From Spirochaetales bacterium (GTDB taxonomy: Bacteria > Spirochaetota > Spirochaetia > Treponematales > Treponemataceae), in the NCBI GenBank assembly GCA_003246335.1, contig QKAR01000149.1, positions 1-52,171 on the forward strand: 52,171 nucleotides of DNA, written 5' to 3'. Each line of letters starts with the position of its first letter. Within the stretch, counting starts at the first letter, position 1. Under the pieces are notes generated by a model that searched no databases, had not been told where the DNA came from, and saw nothing but the letters and a program-made list of their open reading frames with translations. A program made the translations under genes and the position numbers. Positions 16,242 to 24,481 of this stretch are shown here, piece by piece.

Positions 16242-17128
16242 CCCGGCCGAGGACTTTTGCGCCCCGGAATTACGGAACGGCGTACAGCGCGCCGATGGGC
16301 CTTTGGTTTACGCTTTTTTTCATTTTACCGATCGCCATCATCGTCACCTACAGTTTCCTCAAAAAAGGCCTTCACGGCGGCGTCGAATGGCAATTTACGC
16401 TCGACGCCTATCGGCAAATGATGACGCCGAGCTACGGCAAGCTTTTCGTGCGCACGCTCTGGGTAACGCTCGTGGCGACGGCGATAACCATCATCGCCTC
16501 GCTTCCCTGCGGATACGCGATGGCGCGGAGCAAGCACCAGACGCCGCTTTTGTTTCTCATCATCATCCCGTTTTGGACGAACTCCCTCATCCGCATCAAC
16601 GCGTGGATCGCGATTCTCGGCAACGAGGGCTTCATCAACGAGACGCTCAAGAAAATCGGTTTTATCACTACCGAACTTCCCCTGCTCTACAACCAGTCCG
16701 CGGTCATTCTCGTGCTCGTGTATATGTATTTGCCCTACGCGATCCTGCCGATTTTCACCGCGATGGATAAATTCGACTTTTCCCTCCTCGAGGCCGCGCG
16801 CGACTTGGGCGCGACGAAAAGCCAGTCAATGTTCCGGGTACTGCTCCCGAACGTCCGCTCGGGCATCGTCACCGCGATTATTTTCACGTTCATCCCGATT
16901 TTCGGGGCGTACACGGTACCGCTCCTCGTCGGCGGCAAGGATTCCTACATGATCGGAAACGTCGTCGTCGACCAAGTAACGAAAGTGCGAAACTGGCCGC
17001 TCGCCTCGGCTTTCTCCATGATTATCACCGTCGTCAGCACGGCGGGCGTTCTTTGGATGATGGGCACGAGCGCTCGCGAGGCCGCGCGGCATAAGGCCGC
17101 GCTCGGGAAAACGGAGCCGGCGGTATGA
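16238..17128 (+). CDS. potB: spermidine/putrescine ABC transporter permease PotB
   Basis: A 296-residue inner-membrane permease with six predicted helices. The EAA loop that docks on the ATPase is FSLLEAARDLGATKSQSMFR followed by VLLPNVRSGI. Phe/Leu-rich WFTLFFILPIAIIVTYSFL forms the first helix. Order and ATGA overlaps with potA and potC show a single translation-coupled operon. Confidence 0.95.
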   Translation: MTRPRTFAPRNYGTAYSAPMGLWFTLFFILPIAIIVTYSFLKKGLHGGVEWQFTLDAYRQMMTPSYGKLFVRTLWVTLVATAITIIASLPCGYAMARSKHQTPLLFLIIIPFWTNSLIRINAWIAILGNEGFINETLKKIGFITTELPLLYNQSAVILVLVYMYLPYAILPIFTAMDKFDFSLLEAARDLGATKSQSMFRVLLPNVRSGIVTAIIFTFIPIFGAYTVPLLVGGKDSYMIGNVVVDQVTKVRNWPLASAFSMIITVVSTAGVLWMMGTSAREAARHKAALGKTEPAV

Positions 17129-18012
17129 GCCACCTCAACGAAAAAACGCCCTACGGGCAATTCATCGCGCGGCTTTCGAAAAAGAAGCCGGCATCGGAAC
17201 CCGCGCGGCACGCGCGCCGCGCTTTCCAGAGCAAGAACCGCGTGTCGCTATCCAACACGATTCTCGCCGTGGCGATCATTTTCCTCTTTCTCCCCCTCCT
17301 CGTCATCGTCGTGTATTCGTTCAATAAGGCGAAAGGCATGGTGTGGACGGGATTTTCGCTCGGCTGGTACGAAAAGCTCTTCCTCGGCTCGGAAAAGCTT
17401 TGGACCTCGTTCGGGAACAGCGTCATTATCGCGCTTTCCTCGGCCGCGCTCGCGACCGTGCTCGGAACTCTCGCGGCCATCGGCGTGAACTGGTATCGGT
17501 TCCTCGGACGCGCGTACGTCCAGACCGTCAGTTTCTTGCCGATGGTCTTGCCGGAAGTCATCATCGGTATCTCGATGCTCATTTTCTTCTCCGCGGTCAA
17601 CATCCCGCTCGGCATGGCGACGATTTTCGTCGCGCATACGACGTTTTGCCTCCCGTTCGTGTTCCTGATGGTGCTCGCGCGTCTCGACGAGTTCGATTTC
17701 TCGATCATCGAGGCGGCGCACGATCTCGGCGCGACCGAGCGGCAAACCCTGTTTCGAGTCATAGTGCCCGCGATTATGCCAGGCATCCTTTCCGGTTTCC
17801 TTATGTCCGTAACCATGTCGCTTGAGGACTTCGTCATCACGTTTTTCGTGTCGGGCCCCGGATCGACGACGCTGCCGCTCTACGTCTTCTCCATGGTGCG
17901 GTACGGAATTTCGCCGGTCATTAACGCGCTGTCGTTCATCATGATACTCGGCACCATGCTCATCGCGTTCGTTTTGAGGAACTTCCTCAAGAACATCGCG
18001 GCTTCCAAGTAA
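17125..18012 (+). CDS. potC: spermidine/putrescine ABC transporter permease PotC
   Basis: A 295-residue permease with six predicted helices after a basic, probably cytoplasmic N-terminal extension of about 45 residues (KKKPASEPARHARRAFQSKN), which is longer than in E. coli PotC. The EAA loop is FSIIEAAHDLGATERQTLFR then VIVPAIMPGILSG. It forms the channel with PotB. Two hairpins separate it from potD. Confidence 0.95.
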   Translation: MSHLNEKTPYGQFIARLSKKKPASEPARHARRAFQSKNRVSLSNTILAVAIIFLFLPLLVIVVYSFNKAKGMVWTGFSLGWYEKLFLGSEKLWTSFGNSVIIALSSAALATVLGTLAAIGVNWYRFLGRAYVQTVSFLPMVLPEVIIGISMLIFFSAVNIPLGMATIFVAHTTFCLPFVFLMVLARLDEFDFSIIEAAHDLGATERQTLFRVIVPAIMPGILSGFLMSVTMSLEDFVITFFVSGPGSTTLPLYVFSMVRYGISPVINALSFIMILGTMLIAFVLRNFLKNIAASK

Positions 18013-18021
18013 ACGGGACCG

Positions 18022-18083
18022 CGCGGGGGACGCCGACGTTCCCCGCGTGGCCAGAGTCGCCTCCAGGCGTTAAAGCCCTGGGG
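18022..18083 (+). other. tandem hairpins between potC and potD
   Basis: The 104-base gap holds two stem-loops: CGCGGGGGA/TTCCCCGCG (18022-18030 with 18039-18047, nine pairs with one wobble) and CTCCAGG/CCTGGGG (18061-18067 with 18077-18083, seven pairs). Neither is followed by a T-tract, so they probably shape mRNA decay, allowing more binding protein than permease, rather than ending transcription. Confidence 0.5.
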
Positions 18084-18116
18084 CGAACACATCATAATAA
18101 GGAGGCAGAGAACGCC

Positions 18117-19169
18117 ATGAAGAAAGCCCTTCGCGTTTCTGCGATTTTGGCGCTGGGAGCTATCCTGATCCCGGCACTCACGCTCACCGGTTGCAAGAAA
18201 AAGGAAAAGACCCTCTATCTCTACAACTGGACGTATTACACGCCGGATTCGGTCATCGAGAAATTCGAGAAGGAATTCGGGGTCAAGGTCGTCTATGACG
18301 ATTACGCGTCGAACGAGGACATGTACGCCAAGCTCAAGGCGGGCGGATCCGGTTACGACATCGTCATTCCTTCCGGAGACTACGTCTCGATCATGAAAAG
18401 CCAGGACATGCTCGAAAAAATCGACTTGTCCAAAATCCCGAACTCCAAGTATATTCGCCCCGAAACCCTGAAAAAGGCGACGTATGACCCCGCCATGGAA
18501 TACTCGGTCCCCTATTACATGGGAGCGGCGGGCGTCGCGGTCAACACCGAAAAAGTCCCGCAGTTCGAGGAAAGCTGGAACATTTTCGGGCGTAAAGACC
18601 TTGCCGGCCGCATGACCATGATGGACGACATGCGCGAAGTGCTCGGCGACGGACTGGCCTACCTCGGTTATTCCGTCAACACGACGAACCCCGAAGAACT
18701 CGACAAGGCCTATCGCCTGATCAACGACGAATGGAAGCCCAACCTCGTGAAATTCGACGCGGAAGGTTTCGCGAAATCGTTCGCTTCCGGCGAATTCTGG
18801 GTCGTGCAGGGCTACGCTGAGGCGGTTTACGCCGAGGTGACGCCGGAAATGAAGGACAAGGTCGCGTTCTACATCCCGAAGGACGAGGGCGGTCCGATGT
18901 ACATCGATAATTTCTGCATCCCCAAAGGCGCGAAAAACATCGAAGAGGCGCACGAGTTCATCAACTTCTTCCTCCGACCCGAAATTTACGCGGAATTCCT
19001 CGACTCGTTCGGCTTCCCGTCAACCATCCACTCCGAGGCGGGCGCGCTCCAGAAAGTTACCCCGTATTACACGGCGGAGTCGCTTGAAAACTGCGAGCTG
19101 AAGGAAGACCTCGGCGAGCATCTTGAGCAGTACAACGAGATCTGGCAGAAAATTCGTTTTACAGAATAG
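18117..19169 (+). CDS. potD: spermidine/putrescine-binding lipoprotein PotD
   Basis: A 350-residue substrate-binding protein. A lipoprotein signal with lipobox LTGC (Cys25) anchors it at the periplasmic side of a membrane. The mature protein starts LYLYNWTYYTPDSVIEKFEKE, the PotD/PotF polyamine-site Trp-Tyr region, and contains YDIVIPSGDYV and the late IDNFCIPKGAKN segment. AAGGAGG precedes the ATG. Last of the potABCD operon, the same order as known in treponemes. Exact polyamine preference cannot be read. Confidence 0.95.
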   Translation: MKKALRVSAILALGAILIPALTLTGCKKKEKTLYLYNWTYYTPDSVIEKFEKEFGVKVVYDDYASNEDMYAKLKAGGSGYDIVIPSGDYVSIMKSQDMLEKIDLSKIPNSKYIRPETLKKATYDPAMEYSVPYYMGAAGVAVNTEKVPQFEESWNIFGRKDLAGRMTMMDDMREVLGDGLAYLGYSVNTTNPEELDKAYRLINDEWKPNLVKFDAEGFAKSFASGEFWVVQGYAEAVYAEVTPEMKDKVAFYIPKDEGGPMYIDNFCIPKGAKNIEEAHEFINFFLRPEIYAEFLDSFGFPSTIHSEAGALQKVTPYYTAESLENCELKEDLGEHLEQYNEIWQKIRFTE

Positions 19170-19187
19170 TTTACCCTGGGGTATAAT
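19158..19187 (+). promoter_or_regulatory. consensus promoter overlapping the potD end, leaderless spacing
   Basis: TTTACA (19158-19163, 5 of 6) and a perfect TATAAT (19182-19187) are 18 bases apart. The GTG start of the GGDEF-EAL gene is eight bases further, so transcription should begin at or next to the start codon. The -35 box overlaps the last codons of potD. Confidence 0.7.
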
Positions 19188-19195
19188 ATCCCATC

Positions 19196-21016
19196 GTGAT
19201 TGCGCTCGATGGTTTGTACCCCAGCATTCTTGATTCTTTACCCCAAGCACTCGTAATCGTCGAAAGGCGAATCGCCCGGGAAACCGGGCGGTTTGAATTC
19301 CGCGTAGCGTACGCGAACCCCGCTTGGGAACGCATCAGCGGGGCGAGCGTCCACACGATAATCGACGTACCGTTCGAGCGCATGATTTACGGTCGCTCTC
19401 CCATCCCCTGGATACAGATGGTCGAATCGGCGTTTGCCGACGGCAAACCATCCCACCAAACGTATTACAGCGAAATCGTCGAAAAGTGGCTTTCAATTTC
19501 GATTGCCCTCGTCGCGAAAGACCACCTATCCCTCACCGTAATCGACGAAAGCAATCACTACAGCGGTCAGCTGCGCCTCAAGGAACAAAACCTCCGGCTA
19601 TCGTCGCTCTCCGCGGAGCTCGCCGCGTCAAAAAATAACCTTAAAACGAAACTTGAGCACATCGAAAGCCTCAACAATGACCTCGAGAGGCTCGCCTACT
19701 TCGATCAGTTGACGCGACTGCCTAACCGCGCGCGCATTCAAGCGACCATTGCTGACATGATCGCGCAACGAGCCGACACCGACAAACGAATGTCCATCGC
19801 CCTCCTCGACGTGGATAACATGAAAAACGTCAATGATTTTCAGGGCCATGATTCCGGGGACGAATTGCTCGCGCAACTGGGCGAACGGCTGAAATCTTTC
19901 GAAAAGGACGGAATTATCGCGAGCAGGTTCGGCGGCGACGAATTTCTCCTCATCATACCGGACGGCGAAAGCTACGCGCAGACGATAGAGCAGGCGGTTA
20001 TGGCGCAAGAAGAGCTCAACGTCCCGTACGAAATCGGCGGTAGAAAAGTTCGCTCGACCATCTCCATGGGAATCGCCTCCTACCCCGACGACGCGGACAA
20101 TATGCGGGATTTGCTCAAATACGCGGACATGGCCCTCGACGACGCGAAAAAACGCGGTAAAAACGTCATTTCACTCTTTCGCACGGTTATGCAAGATCGG
20201 TTGAATTCCCGCGTCTCGCTCGAAAGCAGGATATTCCTCGCCCTTGAGGACAATCAATTTGAACTGCATTACCAGCCGCAATACGACATTCAAACGAAGC
20301 AAATTCGCGGTTTCGAGGCCTTAGTGCGGTGGTTCGATCCTGAAAAAGGAAATATCAGCCCGGAAGAATTCATTCCGATCGCCGAGGAAAACCGCGCCAT
20401 TCTCCCGCTCGGGGATTGGATTCTCCGTACCGCGTGCGAGACTCTGCGAGAATGGCAAGTCCGCCTCGATTATAACGGCGTCCTGTCGGTAAACGTCTCC
20501 CCGTTGCAGCTGAGAAACGAGGGATTCCTCGAGCGACTCACGAAAATCGTGGAGGACTCGGGAATCGTCCCCGGCTCGCTTGAAATCGAGATCACCGAAG
20601 GGGTGCTCATCGACGATTTCGAGGCTTCCGCTGAACGGCTGCGGGCAATTAAGGATCTCGGCATCGGCATATCGCTCGACGACTTCGGAACGGGCTATTC
20701 CTCGCTCAGCTATCTTCAGCGACTGCCCCTCACCGCGCTGAAAATCGACAAATCCTTCATCTCGAACGTCACGAACGACCGAAGCGTGGAATACGGCATC
20801 ACCGACGCCATCGTGAGCATGACGAATACCCTTGGGCTCGACACGATAGCCGAAGGCGTGGAAACGAGCGAGCAGCTGAGCGTGATGAAGCGGCTGAATT
20901 GCAAAACGGTGCAGGGATTCTTGACGGGGCGGCCCATGCCGAAAAACGAGTGCGAGCGGGCGATTGGCTGCGATTACTCCGTCGCGGAGCCGGCGTCGGG
21001 CCTGTACACGATGTAG
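19196..21016 (+). CDS. PAS-GGDEF-EAL c-di-GMP protein
   Basis: A 606-residue cytoplasmic protein. An N-terminal PAS-like sensor (about residues 10-115), a coiled-coil linker (about 125-165), a GGDEF domain with intact FGGDEF (about 245-250) and an EAL domain with GFEALVRW (about 373), DDFGTGYSSLSYL and ALKIDKSFI follow. Both active sites look intact, so it could make or degrade c-di-GMP, with the PAS ligand or partner deciding. The start is GTG 19196, the only initiator between the promoter and the PAS region; there is no Shine-Dalgarno. Its 3' end overlaps the convergent nuclease gene by 43 bases. Confidence 0.92.
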   Translation: MIALDGLYPSILDSLPQALVIVERRIARETGRFEFRVAYANPAWERISGASVHTIIDVPFERMIYGRSPIPWIQMVESAFADGKPSHQTYYSEIVEKWLSISIALVAKDHLSLTVIDESNHYSGQLRLKEQNLRLSSLSAELAASKNNLKTKLEHIESLNNDLERLAYFDQLTRLPNRARIQATIADMIAQRADTDKRMSIALLDVDNMKNVNDFQGHDSGDELLAQLGERLKSFEKDGIIASRFGGDEFLLIIPDGESYAQTIEQAVMAQEELNVPYEIGGRKVRSTISMGIASYPDDADNMRDLLKYADMALDDAKKRGKNVISLFRTVMQDRLNSRVSLESRIFLALEDNQFELHYQPQYDIQTKQIRGFEALVRWFDPEKGNISPEEFIPIAEENRAILPLGDWILRTACETLREWQVRLDYNGVLSVNVSPLQLRNEGFLERLTKIVEDSGIVPGSLEIEITEGVLIDDFEASAERLRAIKDLGIGISLDDFGTGYSSLSYLQRLPLTALKIDKSFISNVTNDRSVEYGITDAIVSMTNTLGLDTIAEGVETSEQLSVMKRLNCKTVQGFLTGRPMPKNECERAIGCDYSVAEPASGLYTM

Positions 21017-21414
21017 CGGACGCGGCCGGAGCGAACGGCGTCGCGAACTGATTTCTCGACCGGCGAAAGACGCGAGCCGCCGGTTTTTACCTCAATGAAA
21101 AGAACCTCATCGACGCATCCCCGGGACGCGCCGGCGAACGCGATAAAATCGATCGGCTTGCCGACGAAGCGCGCTTCCGTGGGCTCCGCCGGGAAACCGG
21201 GCAAAAAAGGCGCGAGCTGCTCGGATAGCTGGCCGCCGAGCACGGCTCGGGAACGGCGAACCGCGTCGCCTCGCTCCGCGGCGAGGCGCGCAGAAAAAGC
21301 CCGTTCGGCGCGAAGCTTGCCGATCGCCGCGCCGATCCATAAACCGAAAGACAGGGCGCAGACCGCCGCGACCAAAATCGCGGCGACCGCGAGAACGGAA
21401 AATTGCGCAGTCAC
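20974..21414 (-). CDS. membrane-anchored predicted nuclease, Holliday-junction-resolvase-related
   Basis: A 146-residue protein with an N-terminal membrane helix (about 5-32), a charged linker, and a compact PD-(D/E)xK-like core: GGQLSEQLAPFLPGF, ARFVGKPIDFIAF, then VLFIEVKTGGSRLS, with Asp in PIDF and Glu-x-Lys in EVK as putative metal ligands. This matches a family described as endonucleases distantly related to archaeal Holliday-junction resolvases. The role of a membrane-tethered nuclease is unknown. The start overlaps the M15 peptidase stop by four bases (ATGA). Confidence 0.72.
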   Translation of the reverse strand: MTAQFSVLAVAAILVAAVCALSFGLWIGAAIGKLRAERAFSARLAAERGDAVRRSRAVLGGQLSEQLAPFLPGFPAEPTEARFVGKPIDFIAFAGASRGCVDEVLFIEVKTGGSRLSPVEKSVRDAVRSGRVRYIVYRPDAGSATE

Positions 21415-22316
21415 TTATCGATATCTCCCGCGTGGCCCCAGCGTTGGAGCTGAATTAATTCCGGTCGATACTCGAAATGCATGTCGTCCCATAGAAGCCA
21501 TTTACCGCCCCAAATAAAACCCTCGCTTTCGTAGGCCTTAATGACGGGCTCGGGCGGCATCCAGCGGCGATCCAGGGGAATGAGCATCCATCGATCGTTC
21601 CAGTACGACACCCAATTCCAATAAATGTTTTTCTTTCCCCAGTTTTTCGGGAGGATATCGACCGCGAAACCCCAACTATGGTTGCTCCGCGTCGGCGAAT
21701 CCGCAATTTCGCGCCAATTATATCCCTCGACGCTTGAGATGGAGGCGATGAAGTCGCGCACGCTTTCGTCGGACACCGCGAGCTCGTAGAGTTTTTTCTC
21801 AACCCGCTTCAGGGGTTCGACGATTTTTTCATGCACGGAAACGCGCGATCCTAAATAGTCGAACCTGACGATATGCGACTCGATCTTGCGCCGCGTAAGT
21901 CCATCGTAGAGCGCGTCATAAAACGAGGGTTCGTAGGCTTTCGCCGCGCTACGTGACTCCGCGAGCGCGTCCGCGTTGAGGGCGGCGATGGTCTCGGCGG
22001 AGAACGACGCGGGATCGGGAGTTTTTTCCGGGTATAAATAATCGACGTAGGCGCGATAAGACTCTTTTTTTCCGATGCGATCGAGGGGCAAAAGACGGCC
22101 GGACGCCCAGTACAGGCGTCGATCGGAGACGGTCATAAACCAGTCCTTGACGACCGGATCATAATCGACGCCGGATATCTCGTCGGGATACGAAACGAGA
22201 AAAGACCGTAGCACGAGCCAAGGATTGTCCAAAAGGTAGACGGAAGGATCCTCGGCAATGACCGCGCAGGAAAGAAACACAGAGAGAGCGATCAAAATGT
22301 ACGTTTTCTTGCGCAT
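21411..22316 (-). CDS. M15-family D-Ala-D-Ala carboxypeptidase-like protein
   Basis: A 301-residue exported protein: signal peptide MRKKTYILIALSVFLSCAV. The Zn-peptidase motif SNHSWGFAVDI (SxHxxGxAxD) and DDMHFEYRP near the C-terminus supply the metal ligands of the VanY/M15 peptidase group that trims peptidoglycan peptides. The long N-terminal region (about 150 residues) before the catalytic domain is unassigned. TATACT (22329-22324) stands seven bases before the ATG with no Shine-Dalgarno. Transcription continues into the nuclease gene. Confidence 0.78.
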   Translation of the reverse strand: MRKKTYILIALSVFLSCAVIAEDPSVYLLDNPWLVLRSFLVSYPDEISGVDYDPVVKDWFMTVSDRRLYWASGRLLPLDRIGKKESYRAYVDYLYPEKTPDPASFSAETIAALNADALAESRSAAKAYEPSFYDALYDGLTRRKIESHIVRFDYLGSRVSVHEKIVEPLKRVEKKLYELAVSDESVRDFIASISSVEGYNWREIADSPTRSNHSWGFAVDILPKNWGKKNIYWNWVSYWNDRWMLIPLDRRWMPPEPVIKAYESEGFIWGGKWLLWDDMHFEYRPELIQLQRWGHAGDIDK

Positions 22317-22380
22317 TCGTCACAGTATATCGCCCGGCAGGGGAAACGGCAAGGCCGATCGATTCCGATATCAAGCCCGC

Positions 22381-23832
22381 TCACTCCGCGTCGTCGCGGC
22401 AGGCTTCCAGGCTTTTGAGCCGAGAGTCATCGAGCTTAACCGAAAGATTTTTTTCGTTCGACGGCAAAACCGTTCCGCGCGGGGCGTTTTTCGCCCGGCG
22501 CAGGTGCTTGACCTGCGTGTAATAAAGGTCGGCGGTTCCGGCCTTGCGGCCCTTCGAGTAAAACAAGGCGAGCGTTCCCGCGTCCAGGAGGATGTCGAGC
22601 GGGATCGTCTTCCCCGGCCGATTTTTCACGAAGACGTAGCCTCCCGGCCAATCGCGCGTATGAAGCCACATATCGAGACCGCGCACGTGACGGCGCAAGA
22701 GCTCGTCGTTTTCCGCCGCCGTCCTGCCGACGAGAAAAATCCATCCGTCTTTGCGAAAGGTGATGCCCGGATATCGCTTCTCGATCTGCTGCTTCGGCCG
22801 CTTTTGCTTGCGCAGCGTCTTTTGGATCACGAGGGGATTGCGCTCCGCCTCGATTTCGGCGAGCTCGCGGTCAAGGGTTTCGATGGAGTTCCGCGTCGAG
22901 GCGATATCGTCCTCAAGGTCGGCCAATCCCGACACCGCCTTTCGATACAGCTCGTAATACCGCGCGGCGTTTTCCTGAGGCTTGAGGCGAGGGTTGAGCT
23001 CGAGCAAGACTTTTTGACCCTCGCGCTCGTAATCGACTATTTCCACGGACGGCATGCCCGGCTTAATCGCCCACAGGTTCGCCGTCAAAAGATCTCCCTG
23101 ATGCCGAAATTGATCGGCCTGAAGGAACGTTTCCCGTTTTCGCTCTAGCTTCGCCAAGGCGGCCGAAAGCCGGGATTTTCGGGCGGCGTGAATGCGTCGC
23201 GCCTCTTCGACGAGGGCTTCCCGCGACAGGGTTTCGGCGTGCTCGGCGTACCATCGGTCTATTTTCTCGTTAAACGAGCCGGAGCCGGGAAGATCGCGCG
23301 GAACGAAGTTTTTTTCCGCGGAACCGGGCGCGGGAGGCTTGGGTTCCGGCGGCGACCAAGTTCCGCCGGTTACCTCGTCGCGCTTAGGCCGACGATAGCA
23401 AACGTCGAGTATGCGGTTTTCCGCGTCGGCCACAACGATATTCGCCGCCCCGCTCCACAGGCGAACGTACATATACAGCGTCTCGTCGCCGCGCGCGAGC
23501 GTGAGCCGAACGACGCGCTCGCGCCCGAGCTGGGAAATTTCCGCGATGCGCGACCCCTTAACGCGGGAACGGAGGAATTCCATGAATCGCAGGGGTTTTT
23601 CGCTCCGAGGGACTTTTTGCCGCGTCTCGTGCAGCCGACACACGCCCGGCGCGAGACAAATAAGCACGACGCGAGAAACGCCGCCGTCGGAGGATTCGCC
23701 CCCCTGCGTTCCGCCCCGATACGTGTAGAGCGCGACGGTGTCGAACGAAGGTTGCTGAACGTTCTGTATAAAAGAACCGGCGAGTCCCAGTTCCGAGAGA
23801 ACGAGATCGATTTCGGCGTAATTTAAGCTCAT
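22381..23832 (-). CDS. rqcH: NFACT-domain ribosome quality control protein, RqcH/FbpA family
   Basis: A 483-residue cytoplasmic protein. NFACT-N-like start (MSLNYAEIDLVLSELGLAGS), a coiled-coil middle with Arg/Lys/Glu-rich helices (about 220-350), and a C-terminal NFACT-R domain with DGWIFLVGRTAAENDELL and DMWLHTRDWPGGYVFVKN. Bacterial RqcH adds alanine tails to stalled nascent chains on 50S subunits. It is shorter than the usual 550-600 residues. Its promoter is the divergent partner of the glnK promoter. Confidence 0.85.
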   Translation of the reverse strand: MSLNYAEIDLVLSELGLAGSFIQNVQQPSFDTVALYTYRGGTQGGESSDGGVSRVVLICLAPGVCRLHETRQKVPRSEKPLRFMEFLRSRVKGSRIAEISQLGRERVVRLTLARGDETLYMYVRLWSGAANIVVADAENRILDVCYRRPKRDEVTGGTWSPPEPKPPAPGSAEKNFVPRDLPGSGSFNEKIDRWYAEHAETLSREALVEEARRIHAARKSRLSAALAKLERKRETFLQADQFRHQGDLLTANLWAIKPGMPSVEIVDYEREGQKVLLELNPRLKPQENAARYYELYRKAVSGLADLEDDIASTRNSIETLDRELAEIEAERNPLVIQKTLRKQKRPKQQIEKRYPGITFRKDGWIFLVGRTAAENDELLRRHVRGLDMWLHTRDWPGGYVFVKNRPGKTIPLDILLDAGTLALFYSKGRKAGTADLYYTQVKHLRRAKNAPRGTVLPSNEKNLSVKLDDSRLKSLEACRDDAE

Positions 23833-23840
23833 GACGCATC

Positions 23841-23849
23841 ACTATAGCA
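23841..23849 (-). promoter_or_regulatory. extended -10 promoter of rqcH
   Basis: On the minus strand TGC-TATAGT is an extended -10 element (TGn plus hexamer). Eight bases separate it from the ATG at 23832, predicting a leaderless or nearly leaderless mRNA. No good -35 box is seen, as expected for extended -10 promoters. Confidence 0.55.
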
Positions 23850-23894
23850 TGAAATCAATTCACATATATATTCAAAATCAATGCATATTTATGC

Positions 23895-23923
23895 TTGACG
23901 CGATTAAAGTATGTCATTACAAT
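23895..23923 (+). promoter_or_regulatory. glnK-amt promoter
   Basis: TTGACG (23895-23900) and TACAAT (23918-23923) are 17 bases apart, each 5 of 6 to consensus. Transcription would start near 23930, about 85 bases before glnK, leaving room for the leader terminator. No sigma54 -24/-12 element was seen, so nitrogen control must act otherwise. Confidence 0.7.
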
Positions 23924-23945
23924 GTAAAATGTCGTTACGGACAAG

Positions 23946-23981
23946 GACGTTTTAGCCATTGGCGCTGAAACGTCTTTTTTT
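23946..23981 (+). terminator. intrinsic terminator in the glnK leader (candidate attenuator)
   Basis: GACGTTTTAGC (23946-23956) pairs with GCTGAAACGTC (23964-23974): 11 pairs with one G-U, seven-base loop, then seven T residues. It sits between the glnK promoter and the glnK ribosome site (GGAGG at 24005-24009), so it would end transcripts before the gene unless overcome. A small hairpin TGTC-GTTACG-GACA (about 23931-23944) lies just before it. Together they look like a transcription-attenuation leader. Confidence 0.7.
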
Positions 23982-24014
23982 ACCCACAGGTTTAAAGTTT
24001 ATATGGAGGTAACC

Positions 24015-24353
24015 ATGAAAAAGCTGGAGATCATCATCCGGCCGGAGAAGCTCGAGGTCGTAAAAAACATTCTGAACGATTTCGGCGCATCCGGAATGAT
24101 GGTAACGAACATCATGGGTTTCGGTAACCAGAAAGGATCGACGCACATGTATCGGGGAACCGAATACACCGTAAATCTCTTACCGAAGCTGAAGATCGAG
24201 ACGGTCGTCGCGGACGAAAAAGAAAAAAAGCTTATCGATGAGCTTTGCAAGCAAGTCGCCACCGGAAACTACGGCGATGGAAAGATTTTCGTCTATGACA
24301 TCAGCAACGTCGTCAGGATCCGCACGGGAGAATCCGGAAGCGTCGCGCTGTAA
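24015..24353 (+). CDS. glnK: nitrogen regulatory P-II protein
   Basis: A 112-residue trimeric signal protein that senses ATP/ADP and 2-oxoglutarate. The T-loop is present with KGSTHMYRGTEYTVNLLPK, including the Tyr of the RGxEY signature that is uridylylated in proteobacteria, and the ATP-binding C-terminal GDGKIFVYDISNVVRIRTGE is intact. The start is ATG 24015 with GGAGG five bases upstream, not the in-frame ATG at 24003. It precedes the ammonium channel gene, whose product GlnK-type proteins plug when nitrogen is plentiful. Confidence 0.95.
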   Translation: MKKLEIIIRPEKLEVVKNILNDFGASGMMVTNIMGFGNQKGSTHMYRGTEYTVNLLPKLKIETVVADEKEKKLIDELCKQVATGNYGDGKIFVYDISNVVRIRTGESGSVAL

Positions 24354-24481
24354 TAGCCGTCCTCACTCGCTCAAATTTTTTTATACGTCACCGTCAAAGG
24401 AGATTGGTGCGGCGCCTAACCGAAGAGGGCGTTTGCGTGCCAGATCTCTTTTTTTTTCGCTAACGAGAATAAGGAGTTTGT

